DNA of 64,000 bases from Geminocystis herdmanii PCC 6308 (GCF_000332235.1 NZ_CM001775.1:2138230-2202229); one strand, 5' to 3'. Positions 17,781 to 27,028 are shown, counted from the first letter of the stretch. Program-made: numbers and translations. Notes: generated by a model from the sequence alone, not told the origin.

Positions 17781-18086
17781 GAGGATAAAAAAGCATTCTG
17801 ATGAGGTGACGCTCCATACACTGACATTCGTAAAGTGTTGGCTTCAAGCGGAAATTATCCTTCTTGAACTTCCATCGTGGTACTCCTTCTTTCCCACTAC
17901 GGCGTTTTATAGTGTGGAGCTTCTCGCCGTTTAAGCTAAATGTAGGGTGGGCAATGCCCACCAATCACCACAAATATTAGACATCGACTATAATCAAGGG
18001 AAAACAGGCTAAAGCCCTTACTACGAACAGATAAAAATCTTTTCTGCAAAAATCTAATCGGTAGAAATTAAGTTATAACCTAATTG
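17781..18086. other. Intergenic region with mobile-element-like remnants
   Basis: About 300 bp separates the GGDEF-EAL gene from ycf54. 17,790-17,935 has higher GC and organised sequence; on the minus strand it reads GVPRWKFKKDNFRLKP within a 67-codon frame, but I recognise no family. A short inverted repeat GTAGGGTGGGCAATGCCCAC follows at 17,942-17,962. At 17,997-18,029 there is one arm of a GGCTAAAGCCCTTACTACGA repeat also found elsewhere in the window. It is probably remnants of small mobile elements. Confidence 0.4.
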
Positions 18087-18419
18087 CTATACCGTGAGAG
18101 CTAAAGATGCGATCGCATCGGGAATAGTATCAGAAGGAGCGTTAAATTCTCCAGTGATGACATATTCTAAGCGCAATTTTAGGAAAGTAATCCACTGTTT
18201 ATTTAAGGAAACTACGGCGGCGGCAGGTTGAGGACATTTCCCTTTAACCTCTTTTAATTCTGGTGCATCTAAAAAAGCTGGTTGTTTGATGAACCAAAAG
18301 TCTATTTCTTTATTTTTTTCTTGATAATCACGATGTTTTTCATCTAAGATTTCGTGTAAGTTTTCACTATCACTGGTCAAAAATTTTTCACTAGCCACAA
18401 GATAATAATAAGTAGTCAT
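18087..18419 (-). CDS. ycf54: Ycf54, accessory factor of Mg-protoporphyrin monomethyl ester cyclase
   Basis: This 110-residue protein matches Ycf54 throughout: MTTYYYLVASEKFL at the start, EKNKEIDFWFIKQPAFLDAP in the middle and KLRLEYVITGEFNAPSDTIP near the end. Ycf54 is needed for assembly or activity of the oxidative cyclase that makes the fifth ring of chlorophyll, together with AcsF. Length is normal. It is divergently arranged with serA across a ~250 bp gap that carries STRR repeats and a GCGATCG motif. Confidence 0.95.
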   Translation of the reverse strand: MTTYYYLVASEKFLTSDSENLHEILDEKHRDYQEKNKEIDFWFIKQPAFLDAPELKEVKGKCPQPAAAVVSLNKQWITFLKLRLEYVITGEFNAPSDTIPDAIASLALTV

Positions 18420-18499
18420 GAGTTAATTTAATTATTTATAAACATAATTTTTAGAATCGATCGATCATTATACAATGAACAATTAACAATGAACAATTA

Positions 18500-18560
18500 T
18501 TAATTCCCCAACTCCCCAATTCCCCAACCCCCCAACCCCCCAACTCCTCAATTCCCCACC
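18500..18560. repeat. Octamer-type array of CCCCAACT/CCCCAATT units
   Basis: About seven imperfect tandem copies of an 8 bp C-rich unit lie between ycf54 and serA. Confidence 0.75.
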
Positions 18561-18671
18561 GCCACCATGGATTATTTTTTCCAGAGGGGAGTAATAATGA
18601 TAAGATCAATACTGTGCGATCGAATACCGTAAAAAAATATCGCAAAAGATAAAACCTATATATAATTGAAT

Positions 18672-20252
18672 ATGGCAAAAGTATTAGTATCTGATCCTGT
18701 GGACGAAGCAGGAATTAAAATTCTTTCTCAAGTAGCACAAGTTGACGTAAAAACAGGATTATCCCCCACAGAATTAGCAGGAATTATCGGTGATTACGAT
18801 GCTTTAATGATTCGATCGGGTACACAAGTAACCGCAGAAGTTATCGAAGCGGCTACCCAACTTAAAATTATTGGTCGTGCTGGTGTAGGGGTGGATAATG
18901 TGGATGTACCAAGTGCCACCCGTAAAGGGATTGTGGTTGTAAACTCCCCTGAAGGAAATACGATCGCCGCCGCCGAACACGCTTTAGCCATGATGATGTC
19001 TCTTTCTCGCTACATTCCCGATGCTAACCAATCAGTAAAGGCGAAAAAATGGGATCGCAAAAGTTACATGGGTACAGAAATTTACAAAAAAACCCTCGGC
19101 GTGGTAGGTTTAGGAAAAATTGGCTCTCATGTTGCCAAAGTTGCTAAAGCTATGGGTATGAAAATTTTAGCCTATGATCCCTTTATCTCCCAAGAAAGAG
19201 CGAATCAGTTAGGTTGTACTCTAGTGGATTTAGACATGATTTTCAGCGAATCTGACTATATTACCCTTCACGTTCCCAAAACCAAAGAAACGGCAAATCT
19301 CATTAATGAGCAATCCCTCAGCAAAATGAAGCCCACTACCCGCATCATTAACTGTTCCCGTGGTGGTATCATCGACGAAGATGCTTTATATGAAGCCTTA
19401 GCTAAAGGGCAAATTGCTGGTGCTGCCTTAGATGTGTTTTCTTCTGAACCTTTGGGAGAGTCAAAATTAAGAGATTTAGGTAGTAATGTGGTTTTAACTC
19501 CCCATTTAGGCGCATCCACCGCTGAAGCGCAAGTTAATGTAGCGATCGATGTAGCGGAACAAATTAGAGATGTTCTCTTAGGCTTACCTGCTAGAAGTGC
19601 AGTCAACATCCCCGGATTAAGCCCCGATGTGATGGAAAAATTACGCCCTTATATGCGTTTAGCGGAAACTTTAGGCAACTTAGTCGGACAATTAGCCGGC
19701 GATCGAGTGGAAAGTTTCAATGTAAAATTAGAAGGGGAATTAGCAGAAAATAGCAGTCAACCCCTTGTCACCGCCGCCATCAAAGGTTTATTATCCAAAG
19801 CCTTACGGGAAAGAGTTAACTATGTTAACGCCGCCATCGAAGCCAAAGAAAGAGGTATTCACGTCATCGACTCCAGAGACGCAACCATCAAAGATTATAG
19901 CAACTCCATTTACTTGGAAGCCACAGGCACAAAAGGCACTCACTCTGTGCGCGGTGCATTACTTAACGATGGTGAAATTCGCATTACCAACTTGAATGCT
20001 TACCCCGTTAACGTACCTCCCAATAATTATATGTTATTCACCTTACATAGAGATATGCCCGGTATCATCGGCAGAATTGGCTCTTTATTAGGTAACTTTA
20101 ATGTAAATATCGCAAGTATGCAAGTAGGACGTACGATCGTACGAGGAGATGCAGTTATGGTACTAACCATTGATGATCCTTTACCAGAGGGCATTTTAGA
20201 CGAAATTCTTAAAGTAGAGGGTGTCACCGATGCCTATACTGTAAGTCTTTAA
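18672..20252 (+). CDS. serA: D-3-phosphoglycerate dehydrogenase
   Basis: This enzyme oxidises 3-phosphoglycerate to phosphohydroxypyruvate, the first step of serine synthesis. From the ATG at 18672 it is 526 residues, the long type. It has a substrate-binding and Rossmann domain (GVVGLGKIGSHVAKVAKAMG, and the catalytic His in TPHLGASTAEA), an allosteric substrate-binding domain, and a C-terminal ACT domain (PGIIGRIGSLLGNFNVNIAS). A TTG two codons upstream is less likely as a start. It is followed by a 28 bp perfect palindrome. Confidence 0.97.
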   Translation: MAKVLVSDPVDEAGIKILSQVAQVDVKTGLSPTELAGIIGDYDALMIRSGTQVTAEVIEAATQLKIIGRAGVGVDNVDVPSATRKGIVVVNSPEGNTIAAAEHALAMMMSLSRYIPDANQSVKAKKWDRKSYMGTEIYKKTLGVVGLGKIGSHVAKVAKAMGMKILAYDPFISQERANQLGCTLVDLDMIFSESDYITLHVPKTKETANLINEQSLSKMKPTTRIINCSRGGIIDEDALYEALAKGQIAGAALDVFSSEPLGESKLRDLGSNVVLTPHLGASTAEAQVNVAIDVAEQIRDVLLGLPARSAVNIPGLSPDVMEKLRPYMRLAETLGNLVGQLAGDRVESFNVKLEGELAENSSQPLVTAAIKGLLSKALRERVNYVNAAIEAKERGIHVIDSRDATIKDYSNSIYLEATGTKGTHSVRGALLNDGEIRITNLNAYPVNVPPNNYMLFTLHRDMPGIIGRIGSLLGNFNVNIASMQVGRTIVRGDAVMVLTIDDPLPEGILDEILKVEGVTDAYTVSL

Positions 20253-20266
20253 TACTTAGGTGTTAG

Positions 20267-20294
20267 GTAGAGACGTAAAATTTTACGTCTCTAC
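20267..20294. repeat. 28 bp perfect palindrome (GTAGAGACGTAAAA and its complement)
   Basis: GTAGAGACGTAAAA is followed immediately by its exact reverse complement, with no loop. It lies 14 bp after the serA stop and may help terminate serA, though no T run follows. A related palindrome of the same length lies at 29,143-29,170. Confidence 0.9.
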
Positions 20295-20349
20295 AATAGT
20301 TTGAGTCATTGAAAATTTAATTTTTCTCGAAAGTATCGTTATAAAAAAA

Positions 20350-20424
20350 GTTTGTAGTGATGGCTTTAGCCATTAGACATCCACCGTATTTTGTAAAAAA
20401 AGGGTTAAAACCCTTACTACAAAC
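20350..20424. repeat. Dispersed repeat with GTTTGTAGT...ACTACAAAC ends
   Basis: This 75 bp element has 9 bp perfect terminal inverted repeats (GTTTGTAGT / ACTACAAAC) and two internal hairpins (GGCTTTAGCC and GGGTTAAAACCC). Partial relatives occur at 17,997-18,029 and 27,029-27,075. There is no reading frame. Confidence 0.75.
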
Positions 20425-21063
20425 TTATTCGATTAATGTTTGAAAAATAGATACCATTAATATGAGTGCGATCGAAATCAATAAAATTCCCGTTAAAGCA
20501 TTTTTTTGAGAAGGTTGAGGGGGTTCAAGCCAAAAATGAAATATCTTTCTTACTGTTGGCATCACAAAAAAAGTTAACAGAAAACAAGCCATAATATTTC
20601 TTAATAAAACTTGAACAGCTAACGGTAAATGATCCAAAATAGGCACATGAAGAAACAATAAAGTCTGTAGCATGATGGTGGGATATAGTCCTAATAAAAC
20701 ACTTAAAACTTGTTTCCAGCGCGGTAGATTTTTCTTTTGTAATAACCAGCATTCCAAACCTGTTTTATAGCCAATAAATCGATAACCGCCGATATTTTCT
20801 CTCAGCTTCATTAAATCACGACGAGTATCTGATTCTAACCAGTGGGTTAAATTTTCTGGGGTGTCAAAATAAATTGTTGTATGCCATTTATCCCTAATCC
20901 CTCGCAATGGCGGTAAATTCTCGGTTTTTAAATAACCCTCAAAATTTCTACAAGCCTGTGTCACCTGACATTGCCATTGAAAAAAATCCCCCGTCTTTTC
21001 TTGGGTTATATCTTGTTCGATCGTAAAACTAACCGATGATTGTTGATCCATTATCATTATCAT
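20425..21063 (-). CDS. Antibiotic-biosynthesis-monooxygenase (ABM) domain membrane protein
   Basis: The N-terminal ~100 residues form a dimeric alpha-beta-barrel ABM-like domain (EGYLKTENLPP, WHTTIYFDTPENLTHWLESD). Three to four membrane helices follow, with a hairpin at ~120-165 and a final helix (GILLISIALILMVSIFQTLI). The combination of ABM domain and membrane tail occurs in cyanobacteria without a known reaction; catalytic activity cannot be inferred. Three ATGs sit close together (MIMIMDQQ), so the exact start is uncertain. It is divergent from psbK. Confidence 0.8.
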   Translation of the reverse strand: MIMIMDQQSSVSFTIEQDITQEKTGDFFQWQCQVTQACRNFEGYLKTENLPPLRGIRDKWHTTIYFDTPENLTHWLESDTRRDLMKLRENIGGYRFIGYKTGLECWLLQKKNLPRWKQVLSVLLGLYPTIMLQTLLFLHVPILDHLPLAVQVLLRNIMACFLLTFFVMPTVRKIFHFWLEPPQPSQKNALTGILLISIALILMVSIFQTLIE

Positions 21064-21211
21064 AAAATATACTGAGTAAGAAAATAATAAAAGACAAACC
21101 GATAAAAAATCTTTTTTTGAAGAACTCTAAATAAGTGATTTAAAGATCAAGGAATCTGATAGTATAAAATACTAATAGAAAAATCTGTTTAGTAAGGAAC
21201 TATTTATTATT

Positions 21212-21340
21212 ATGATGCAACTAGCACTATTACCAGAGGCTTACGAAATTTTTAAACCTTTAGTGGATGTATTACCCGTTATTCCTTTATTTTTCTTACT
21301 CTTAGCCTTTGTATGGCAAGCGGCTGTAGGCTTCAGATAA
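21212..21340 (+). CDS. psbK: Photosystem II protein K
   Basis: This 42-residue thylakoid membrane subunit of photosystem II is too short for many gene callers. After a very short leader the mature-type sequence begins [20 protein letters not shown] and ends [10 protein letters not shown], matching PsbK closely. One transmembrane helix is present. The cyanobacterial protein is usually ~45 residues; the leader is slightly shorter here. A Shine-Dalgarno-like AAGGA lies ~13 bases upstream. Two consecutive ATGs make the exact start ambiguous by one codon. Confidence 0.96.
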   Translation: MMQLALLPEAYEIFKPLVDVLPVIPLFFLLLAFVWQAAVGFR

Positions 21341-21419
21341 GAATGAAAAGATAATTGTATAGGAAGACAAGAAAAAGAGAAGATAATTACTTACAAAAAC
21401 CATCAATTATTTAGGTGTA

Positions 21420-22835
21420 ATGGGGAAGAAACTAATCGTTTTTAAGATAGGAGAAGGTAGTTTTGAAAATGGTTTTTTCGTTACCATTCGCCTTAGTGAC
21501 GATGACTCCAAAGAGTTGTTAGTGGAAACGGAAGGAAGATTACCCCCTGCACCAAATCTTTATCAAAGTTATACAAATTGGCAATCTAGCTATCGCAGTT
21601 TAGCTATTTCTCTGCGCTTAGGTGCAACCTCGGCTCAAGTTACTAATGTTGCCATTAGTCAATGTCAAGATTATATTGAAAGTTTACAAGCTAACCTCAA
21701 TCAGTGGTTAGAAAATGCTGGGGTGCAATCCCTACTATTCGATCTTTTTCCCCATTTACATCAACAAGATTTAATTCGTTTCGTAATTCAAACGGCGGAT
21801 GTTCGTTTATGGCAACTGCCTTGGCATTTATGGAGTGTTTGGCATCGTTATCCGCAAACAGAGATAGCTTTAAGTAAGCCTAATTGCCAAAAGCCTAATC
21901 GATCGAGCGATTTTAATTATCCTCCAAAAGTGCGCATTTTAGCTATTTTGGGCGATCGACGGGGTATCGATATAGAAAGAGACAGACGTGTTTTAAATGG
22001 TTTACCTAATGCCGAAGTTGTCTTCTTAGATCAACCCAATTTAGCAGAATTAACCCCATTATGGGAACAATCATGGCAAATTTTATTTTTTGCAGGTCAC
22101 AGTTCCAGTAATAATAATAATGAACGTGGTTTACTGCAAATTAATCCCTACGAAACCATCGATATTCAAAGGCTAAAAAATACCTTGGCAAAAGCTATCC
22201 ATAATGGGTTAGAATTAGCTATCTTCAACTCCTGTGAAGGTTTGGGGTTAGGTTTTAATCTCGCAGATTTACACCTACCTCAAACTATTATCATGCGAGA
22301 AGCTGTACCCGATGAAGTTGCTCAAGAGTTTTTAAAATTCTTTCTTCAAGCCTACTCTGGAGGAGAAACCTTATATCAAGCCGTCAAGGATGCCAAGGCA
22401 AAAATACAAGATTTGTATCACCTTGAACAACAAGCCCCCGGCTCGTCATGGTTGCCCGTTATTTGCCAAAATTTAGCAGTTGATCCTCCTTTATGGGAAA
22501 ATTTGAGGGGGAAAAAAACTAAAGCTAGTCGTAAGTCTGAAAATAATCGTTTTTCTCAATTTTTTACTTTAAAATCGATCGTGCTTAGTAGTGCTACATT
22601 AATTATTTTAGCAGGATTATTAATTACAGGATTCACCCTTTTGCAAAAATTTTCTCTATCTTCTTCCTCCTCTAGCCCTGATATATCAAAGCCAATCCGT
22701 AATCCGTTAAAAGGAGGGCTGTGTGAATGTCCTTATGATATAGACAAAGCTGGAAGATTATGCGGTGGGAAATCCTCCTATATTCGCCCTAGTGGAAATC
22801 AACCTGTTTGCTATGTAGGTGATAAGATTAATTGA
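21420..22835 (+). CDS. CHAT-domain (caspase-like) protein with membrane anchor and Cys-rich tail
   Basis: Residues ~150-365 form a CHAT peptidase domain with both catalytic residues: His227 in FFAGHSS and Cys272 in FNSCEGLG. The N-terminal ~150 residues resemble the segment preceding CHAT in other cyanobacterial proteins. One transmembrane helix follows at ~383-408 (SSATLIILAGLLITGFTLL). A short outer tail holds four Cys (CECPYDIDKAGRLCG, then PVCYV), a motif also seen in small secreted bacterial proteins. Substrates are unknown. Similar CHAT proteases act in heterocyst control and in phage defence, but no such partner is adjacent. Confidence 0.87.
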   Translation: MGKKLIVFKIGEGSFENGFFVTIRLSDDDSKELLVETEGRLPPAPNLYQSYTNWQSSYRSLAISLRLGATSAQVTNVAISQCQDYIESLQANLNQWLENAGVQSLLFDLFPHLHQQDLIRFVIQTADVRLWQLPWHLWSVWHRYPQTEIALSKPNCQKPNRSSDFNYPPKVRILAILGDRRGIDIERDRRVLNGLPNAEVVFLDQPNLAELTPLWEQSWQILFFAGHSSSNNNNERGLLQINPYETIDIQRLKNTLAKAIHNGLELAIFNSCEGLGLGFNLADLHLPQTIIMREAVPDEVAQEFLKFFLQAYSGGETLYQAVKDAKAKIQDLYHLEQQAPGSSWLPVICQNLAVDPPLWENLRGKKTKASRKSENNRFSQFFTLKSIVLSSATLIILAGLLITGFTLLQKFSLSSSSSSPDISKPIRNPLKGGLCECPYDIDKAGRLCGGKSSYIRPSGNQPVCYVGDKIN

Positions 22836-22867
22836 AAATTGAAAATTGAGAATTGAGAATTAATAAA

Positions 22868-22922
22868 AAAAGTTCAATTTATTGAACGTGAAATATTAGC
22901 CGTGTAATTCATTATACGGTGA
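22868..22922 (+). repeat. ~54 bp double-palindrome repeat, copy 1
   Basis: It consists of GTTCAATTTATTGAAC, a short spacer and CCGTGTAATTCATTATACGG. A second copy in opposite orientation lies at 54,124-54,176 with only two differences. It sits just after the CHAT gene. Confidence 0.88.
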
Positions 22923-23001
22923 GTTATGGATTAACGCCTATTACTGATTCTCCATTCCTTGCCTTCAACAATGATTTTTATATCTACAACCATTAACTAT
23001 T

Positions 23002-23208
23002 ATGACTATTTGGGTAAACGAACAAAGAGACGCTTGTGGTATTTTACAGGCTTGTATTGCTACTAAAAATAAGGCAATGGCAGAAGACTGTCATAAAAAT
23101 TGGGAAACGGAACTTACAACACAACAGAAAGAAGAAGGATGGCAAGTTATCCTCAAAACCGTTAATTCTTGGGATGATGTCCCAGTTAATGCTTTAAAAT
23201 TAAATTAA
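23002..23208 (+). CDS. Small hypothetical protein
   Basis: This 68-residue soluble protein is acidic-to-neutral, with three Cys (DACGILQACIATKN, EDCHKNW) and three Trp. I do not recognise a family. The codon pattern and a clear ATG make it plausible as a gene. It lies between the CHAT gene and the helicase locus on the same strand, but a ~300 bp gap with a hairpin separates it from the helicase. Confidence 0.45.
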   Translation: MTIWVNEQRDACGILQACIATKNKAMAEDCHKNWETELTTQQKEEGWQVILKTVNSWDDVPVNALKLN

Positions 23209-23268
23209 GAACTACCAGAGAATGATTAATGCCCTCTCCTTACCTGACTGAACTTTGGACAAACGAAA

Positions 23269-23301
23269 CCTTCCTTAGCTCAGATATTACGCTAAGGAAG
23301 G
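23269..23301 (+). terminator. Perfect 10 bp stem-loop downstream of the 68-residue gene
   Basis: CCTTCCTTAG and CTAAGGAAGG are separated by 13 bases. No T run follows, so it may be a factor-assisted terminator or RNA structure. The rest of 23,209-23,506 is non-coding and holds the likely promoter of the helicase gene. Confidence 0.5.
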
Positions 23302-23506
23302 GGAAGGTTATTATAAACCTAGGGTATCTTTTTCAAGGTTTATCTTCTTCGGTAAAAAGTAGAACGACTGACTAAATAGGGTTTATAATTGTTAGGTTTT
23401 AACTCTTATGTTATTAATTTTTGGGAGGTGTTCAATAATCAAAAAAACTGTGAAACTTTTATTGCTTATTCTCATGAGTCAATTTAGATGTTTTCTAGCT
23501 TAGACT

Positions 23507-26197
23507 GTGAGTAATGTTAATAATTCCTCATTTTTTATGTTAGATATTTATTTGTCAGATAGTGGATTTAAAAGTGTTTTGCATTCTCCACAAATATTTT
23601 ATTCCCATATAACTAAATTAGCACAGACGATCGAATGTTTAGAAGGACTTTATTTACACGAATATCCCAATATTAAAAGACTAAAAGGCAGAAAACCCAC
23701 CGTTTGGCGCTATCGTATCGGTGATTATCGCATTATTTTTACTGTTGGTTCAACGAAAAATCCTTACTTAATTATTCATCGAATCGCTACACGAGAAACC
23801 GTCTATCAACATTTACCTAAATACTTTCCCCCCGAATTAAACACCCATTTAGAGGAGTTAATTATTGATGACGATAATCATGAAAATATAGAAGAAGATA
23901 CTCAATTTCAAGATTTCGATCGATATTATAAACTATCTCATTCCTTCATCGATGAACAAATTAACCCAGAAAAAATCATTGACTTTATTATCGAAGGAAA
24001 ATATCGTTTTAATCCCTGTCTAAATTCTGAACAAAAACAGCTAATTCAAGAGATAAAAACTAACGAATCTCCAGTATATCAAATTCAAGGTACAGCAGGA
24101 ACAGGTAAAACAACTCTTGCTTTTTTTATTGCCGATAAACTTATTGCTGAAGATATTTTTCCCATCATAATTACACCAAATAAATCTCTCAAGAAATTTG
24201 GTTATAATTCCCTTAAATCCTTAAATCCAGAAGTAATTATTTTAGATGATGAGTTTCAAGAAAATTTAGCCCATCAACAATATAATATTGCCTTATTTAG
24301 TCGTAATGAATTAATCCAAAAATTAGCTAATGAAATCTATCCCGTCTTAACCGCTAGTCAAGGTTGTAAAATAATGCGAGAATCGTTACAAAAAAGAAAT
24401 CATCAGATTAATAACTTCACTAATATTAATATTTATGGTATTTTGCAATCATTTATTTTAGGTAAAAATCTTAATTATCCCCTAAATTGCAAAGATGGAT
24501 TAACCGTAACTTATCAAGATATTATCAATTTTTTACAAGAAATATGGAAAGAAAAAAACTTTAGTATTTTTAATGAAAGGGATGCTTTTAGTTATAGCCA
24601 AAAAGCGTTAAATAATTTATCTCAAAATCTGCAATGGATTCAATTATTAACCAAAAATAAACCTATTTTATTAATTTTGGATGAGGTACAAGATTTTTAT
24701 TGGTTTCAACTTAAAATTTTCCTAGATTTAGCTAATAACTACCATTTACCTGTAACAATTATTATTTTAGGAGATGAAAATCAACGAGTAATTATTTCAG
24801 GATTTTCTTGGGCAAATTTTAGAACTATTTTTGCAGATAACTACCCTCGTCGTCAATTATTTAATGAAATTCAATTAAGCCAAAATTTTCGCAATACAAA
24901 ACAAATAGCCTCCGTCGCAAAATATATTTTAGAGGAGGCTTTTTCACAACAGATTAAAAGCAATAATAGAAAATTACCTTCCATTGGCAACCCTGATAAA
25001 TGTTATGATGAAGGATTAAAACCACGATTAATAAAAATAGATAATAATTGGTTTAAAAATTTATTAAATTGTTTAGGAAATGATAAAAATACAGAAGTAG
25101 AAACTGGAGGAATTAATGAAATTGTTTTCTTAAAAAGAGATTTATTTAACTTTACTGATGAAGATTTAAACGAAAAAATTAGTTACTTAGAAAAGCAAGA
25201 AAAAATCATTATTTATTCAATTTCAGAAGCAAAAGGACAAGAGTTTGAAGCGGTAATAATTTTATTTCCTTTCCAAATAAGTAAAAATCAGTTAGGTTAT
25301 GATGACTTATTTCAATGGTACACTGCCATCACTCGCGCCCGTTATTATGAATCAATTTTTATTACCGAAAAAGAATGGTATTGGTTACAAAATAACGCAG
25401 AAAATTCTTATAAGTTATCCATTTTATTTGATATTCAAGACAAGATAACTCCTGAAAGTTTTGCGGAAGAATTGAGAATTTATGGGCAAAGTTTAATTAC
25501 CATTCAACAACGGCGACAAAAATTTATTAATAATCTTGTCAATTATGATATATGGCAATGGTTAGAAACTGGTATTTTTCCTGATAATTTAAAGCAGAAA
25601 TGGCAACAATTTAAGTTAACTTGGTGGCAAGTAATCGAAGAAGTTATCTATCGAATTGATGAGTTAATAGAAACTGAAGATTTTTTTTCAGATTTTATCG
25701 ATTTAGAGCAAATTATAGCTTCTTTTAATCCAGAGAATTTTTTAGAGATACTGGTTTTCTATTACGGTGCAAAATATACTTATTTTAAAGCTGGTTTGAA
25801 TATGAAACCCATTTTTAAAATACAAGGGGAGATAATCAAATTTTTACAGAAAAGTGAACATCAATTTTTAATTTCTGTATTATTATCTTCTTTAGATATG
25901 GTTAAATTTGCTGATTTAAAAGCCTTAATTTTGGTGGCAAATAATTTATCATGGTCAGCAGTCTTGTTATTTGAGCTCGATCGATCTTATAATCGAGGGT
26001 ACGATCGAGATGTAGAAATAGAAGAAATAGCACGACAATTAGACAAAAAAGGTTTAACCTATGAAGCTACGAGAATTAGGGTAAAATTTTTGAAACAATC
26101 ACCCCCTCGAAAAATTCCTTTCGCCGATGTTGTAACTCAAGAAGGAGAATTAGTCAGTCTTTTATGTAAATCTTTTCTTAAAAAAGTATCTCATTAG
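23507..26197 (+). CDS. RelE-like domain fused to a UvrD/Rep-type SF1 helicase
   Basis: Residues ~12-105 look like a RelE/ParE-fold domain: IKRLKGRKPTVWRYRIGDYR then IIHRIATRETVY, with the basic and Tyr positions of mRNA interferases. From ~170 an SF1 helicase follows: Walker A GTAGTGKTT (~195-203), Walker B LDEVQD (~391-396), GDENQR (~422), LSQNFRN (~458), KGQEFEAV (~574) and the arginine motif TAITRAR (~605). The last ~250 residues are helical and unassigned. The start may be the GTG at 23507 or the ATG at 23537 (MLDIYLSD). A coiled-coil gene follows 52 bp later. Domain calls are from motifs; the biological role is unknown. Confidence 0.82.
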   Translation: MSNVNNSSFFMLDIYLSDSGFKSVLHSPQIFYSHITKLAQTIECLEGLYLHEYPNIKRLKGRKPTVWRYRIGDYRIIFTVGSTKNPYLIIHRIATRETVYQHLPKYFPPELNTHLEELIIDDDNHENIEEDTQFQDFDRYYKLSHSFIDEQINPEKIIDFIIEGKYRFNPCLNSEQKQLIQEIKTNESPVYQIQGTAGTGKTTLAFFIADKLIAEDIFPIIITPNKSLKKFGYNSLKSLNPEVIILDDEFQENLAHQQYNIALFSRNELIQKLANEIYPVLTASQGCKIMRESLQKRNHQINNFTNINIYGILQSFILGKNLNYPLNCKDGLTVTYQDIINFLQEIWKEKNFSIFNERDAFSYSQKALNNLSQNLQWIQLLTKNKPILLILDEVQDFYWFQLKIFLDLANNYHLPVTIIILGDENQRVIISGFSWANFRTIFADNYPRRQLFNEIQLSQNFRNTKQIASVAKYILEEAFSQQIKSNNRKLPSIGNPDKCYDEGLKPRLIKIDNNWFKNLLNCLGNDKNTEVETGGINEIVFLKRDLFNFTDEDLNEKISYLEKQEKIIIYSISEAKGQEFEAVIILFPFQISKNQLGYDDLFQWYTAITRARYYESIFITEKEWYWLQNNAENSYKLSILFDIQDKITPESFAEELRIYGQSLITIQQRRQKFINNLVNYDIWQWLETGIFPDNLKQKWQQFKLTWWQVIEEVIYRIDELIETEDFFSDFIDLEQIIASFNPENFLEILVFYYGAKYTYFKAGLNMKPIFKIQGEIIKFLQKSEHQFLISVLLSSLDMVKFADLKALILVANNLSWSAVLLFELDRSYNRGYDRDVEIEEIARQLDKKGLTYEATRIRVKFLKQSPPRKIPFADVVTQEGELVSLLCKSFLKKVSH

Positions 26198-26249
26198 TCA
26201 AAAAAATGCTATAGGTAACTTGTATGAGTTTTAGCTTAATCAAAATTTT

Positions 26250-27023
26250 ATGAATAATATTAACGATTCTGACACAATTCAAGATTTAGAACAACTGAAA
26301 AATATTGTTAATGATTTACTCATGAAAGCAGAAGAAAGAATAACTTTTGCCCAAACAATACAGACGGAAGCAAAACTACTAAAAAATGATTTAGATAAAA
26401 TAGAATTTGTTTATATTTTTTTGGAAGTATTGGGAGGAAAATCAGAAGTTATAGACTTAGTAAATCGTCTTCAATCTGCCGAAGAATTTTTAAATATGAG
26501 TCAAGAAAAATATCAAAATTTAGAGCAAAATATCCAAGAAGAATTAAATTCGATTAAGTCTTTTTTAACTGAAAAACAAGCTATGGTTAATAATATCAAT
26601 GAACAATTAGAATATTTGACCATTAAAAGAGAAGAAATCCAAGAATATCAAGAGATTTTAACGGAAGAATATGATAGTATAAAAAGTTCAATCGAACCTA
26701 TTTTAAAAATAATTAACGATTCAGATAACAATAATATAAAAGATTTAATCACAAAAATTAGCAACTTTCAAGAAATAATAAATAACCTAAAAAATGAACA
26801 AGAAATTAATCAACAAAAAGTTAATAATAATATTCAAACAGGAATAAATCTGTTAGCAAAAAAACAACAAGGTTTTATTGATAAACAAATGATACAAGAA
26901 AATAATATAAAAGAGTTAATAAGGCACATTCAACACACAGAAATGAAAGTCCATAAAACAGAAAATCATATCAAAGCAATTTATGAATATCTTAAATTAA
27001 AGCCTTGGGAAAATCGCCCTTAA
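26250..27023 (+). CDS. Coiled-coil protein downstream of the RelE-helicase fusion
   Basis: This 257-residue soluble protein is almost entirely helical with heptad patterns, is rich in Glu, Gln, Asn, Ile and Lys, and has no membrane segment or signal peptide. It begins SDTIQDLEQLKNIVNDLL and ends in a short Pro/Trp tail (LKLKPWENRP). It follows the helicase gene by 52 bp without a terminator, so co-transcription is likely. It could be a partner or scaffold of the helicase. No enzymatic motif is visible. Confidence 0.65.
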   Translation: MNNINDSDTIQDLEQLKNIVNDLLMKAEERITFAQTIQTEAKLLKNDLDKIEFVYIFLEVLGGKSEVIDLVNRLQSAEEFLNMSQEKYQNLEQNIQEELNSIKSFLTEKQAMVNNINEQLEYLTIKREEIQEYQEILTEEYDSIKSSIEPILKIINDSDNNNIKDLITKISNFQEIINNLKNEQEINQQKVNNNIQTGINLLAKKQQGFIDKQMIQENNIKELIRHIQHTEMKVHKTENHIKAIYEYLKLKPWENRP

Positions 27024-27028
27024 AAAAA

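Noticed and set aside
17743-17934. Plus-strand 63-codon frame after the GGDEF-EAL gene
   Set aside because: It overlaps the end of that gene and continues into remnant DNA, with no start signal or domain.
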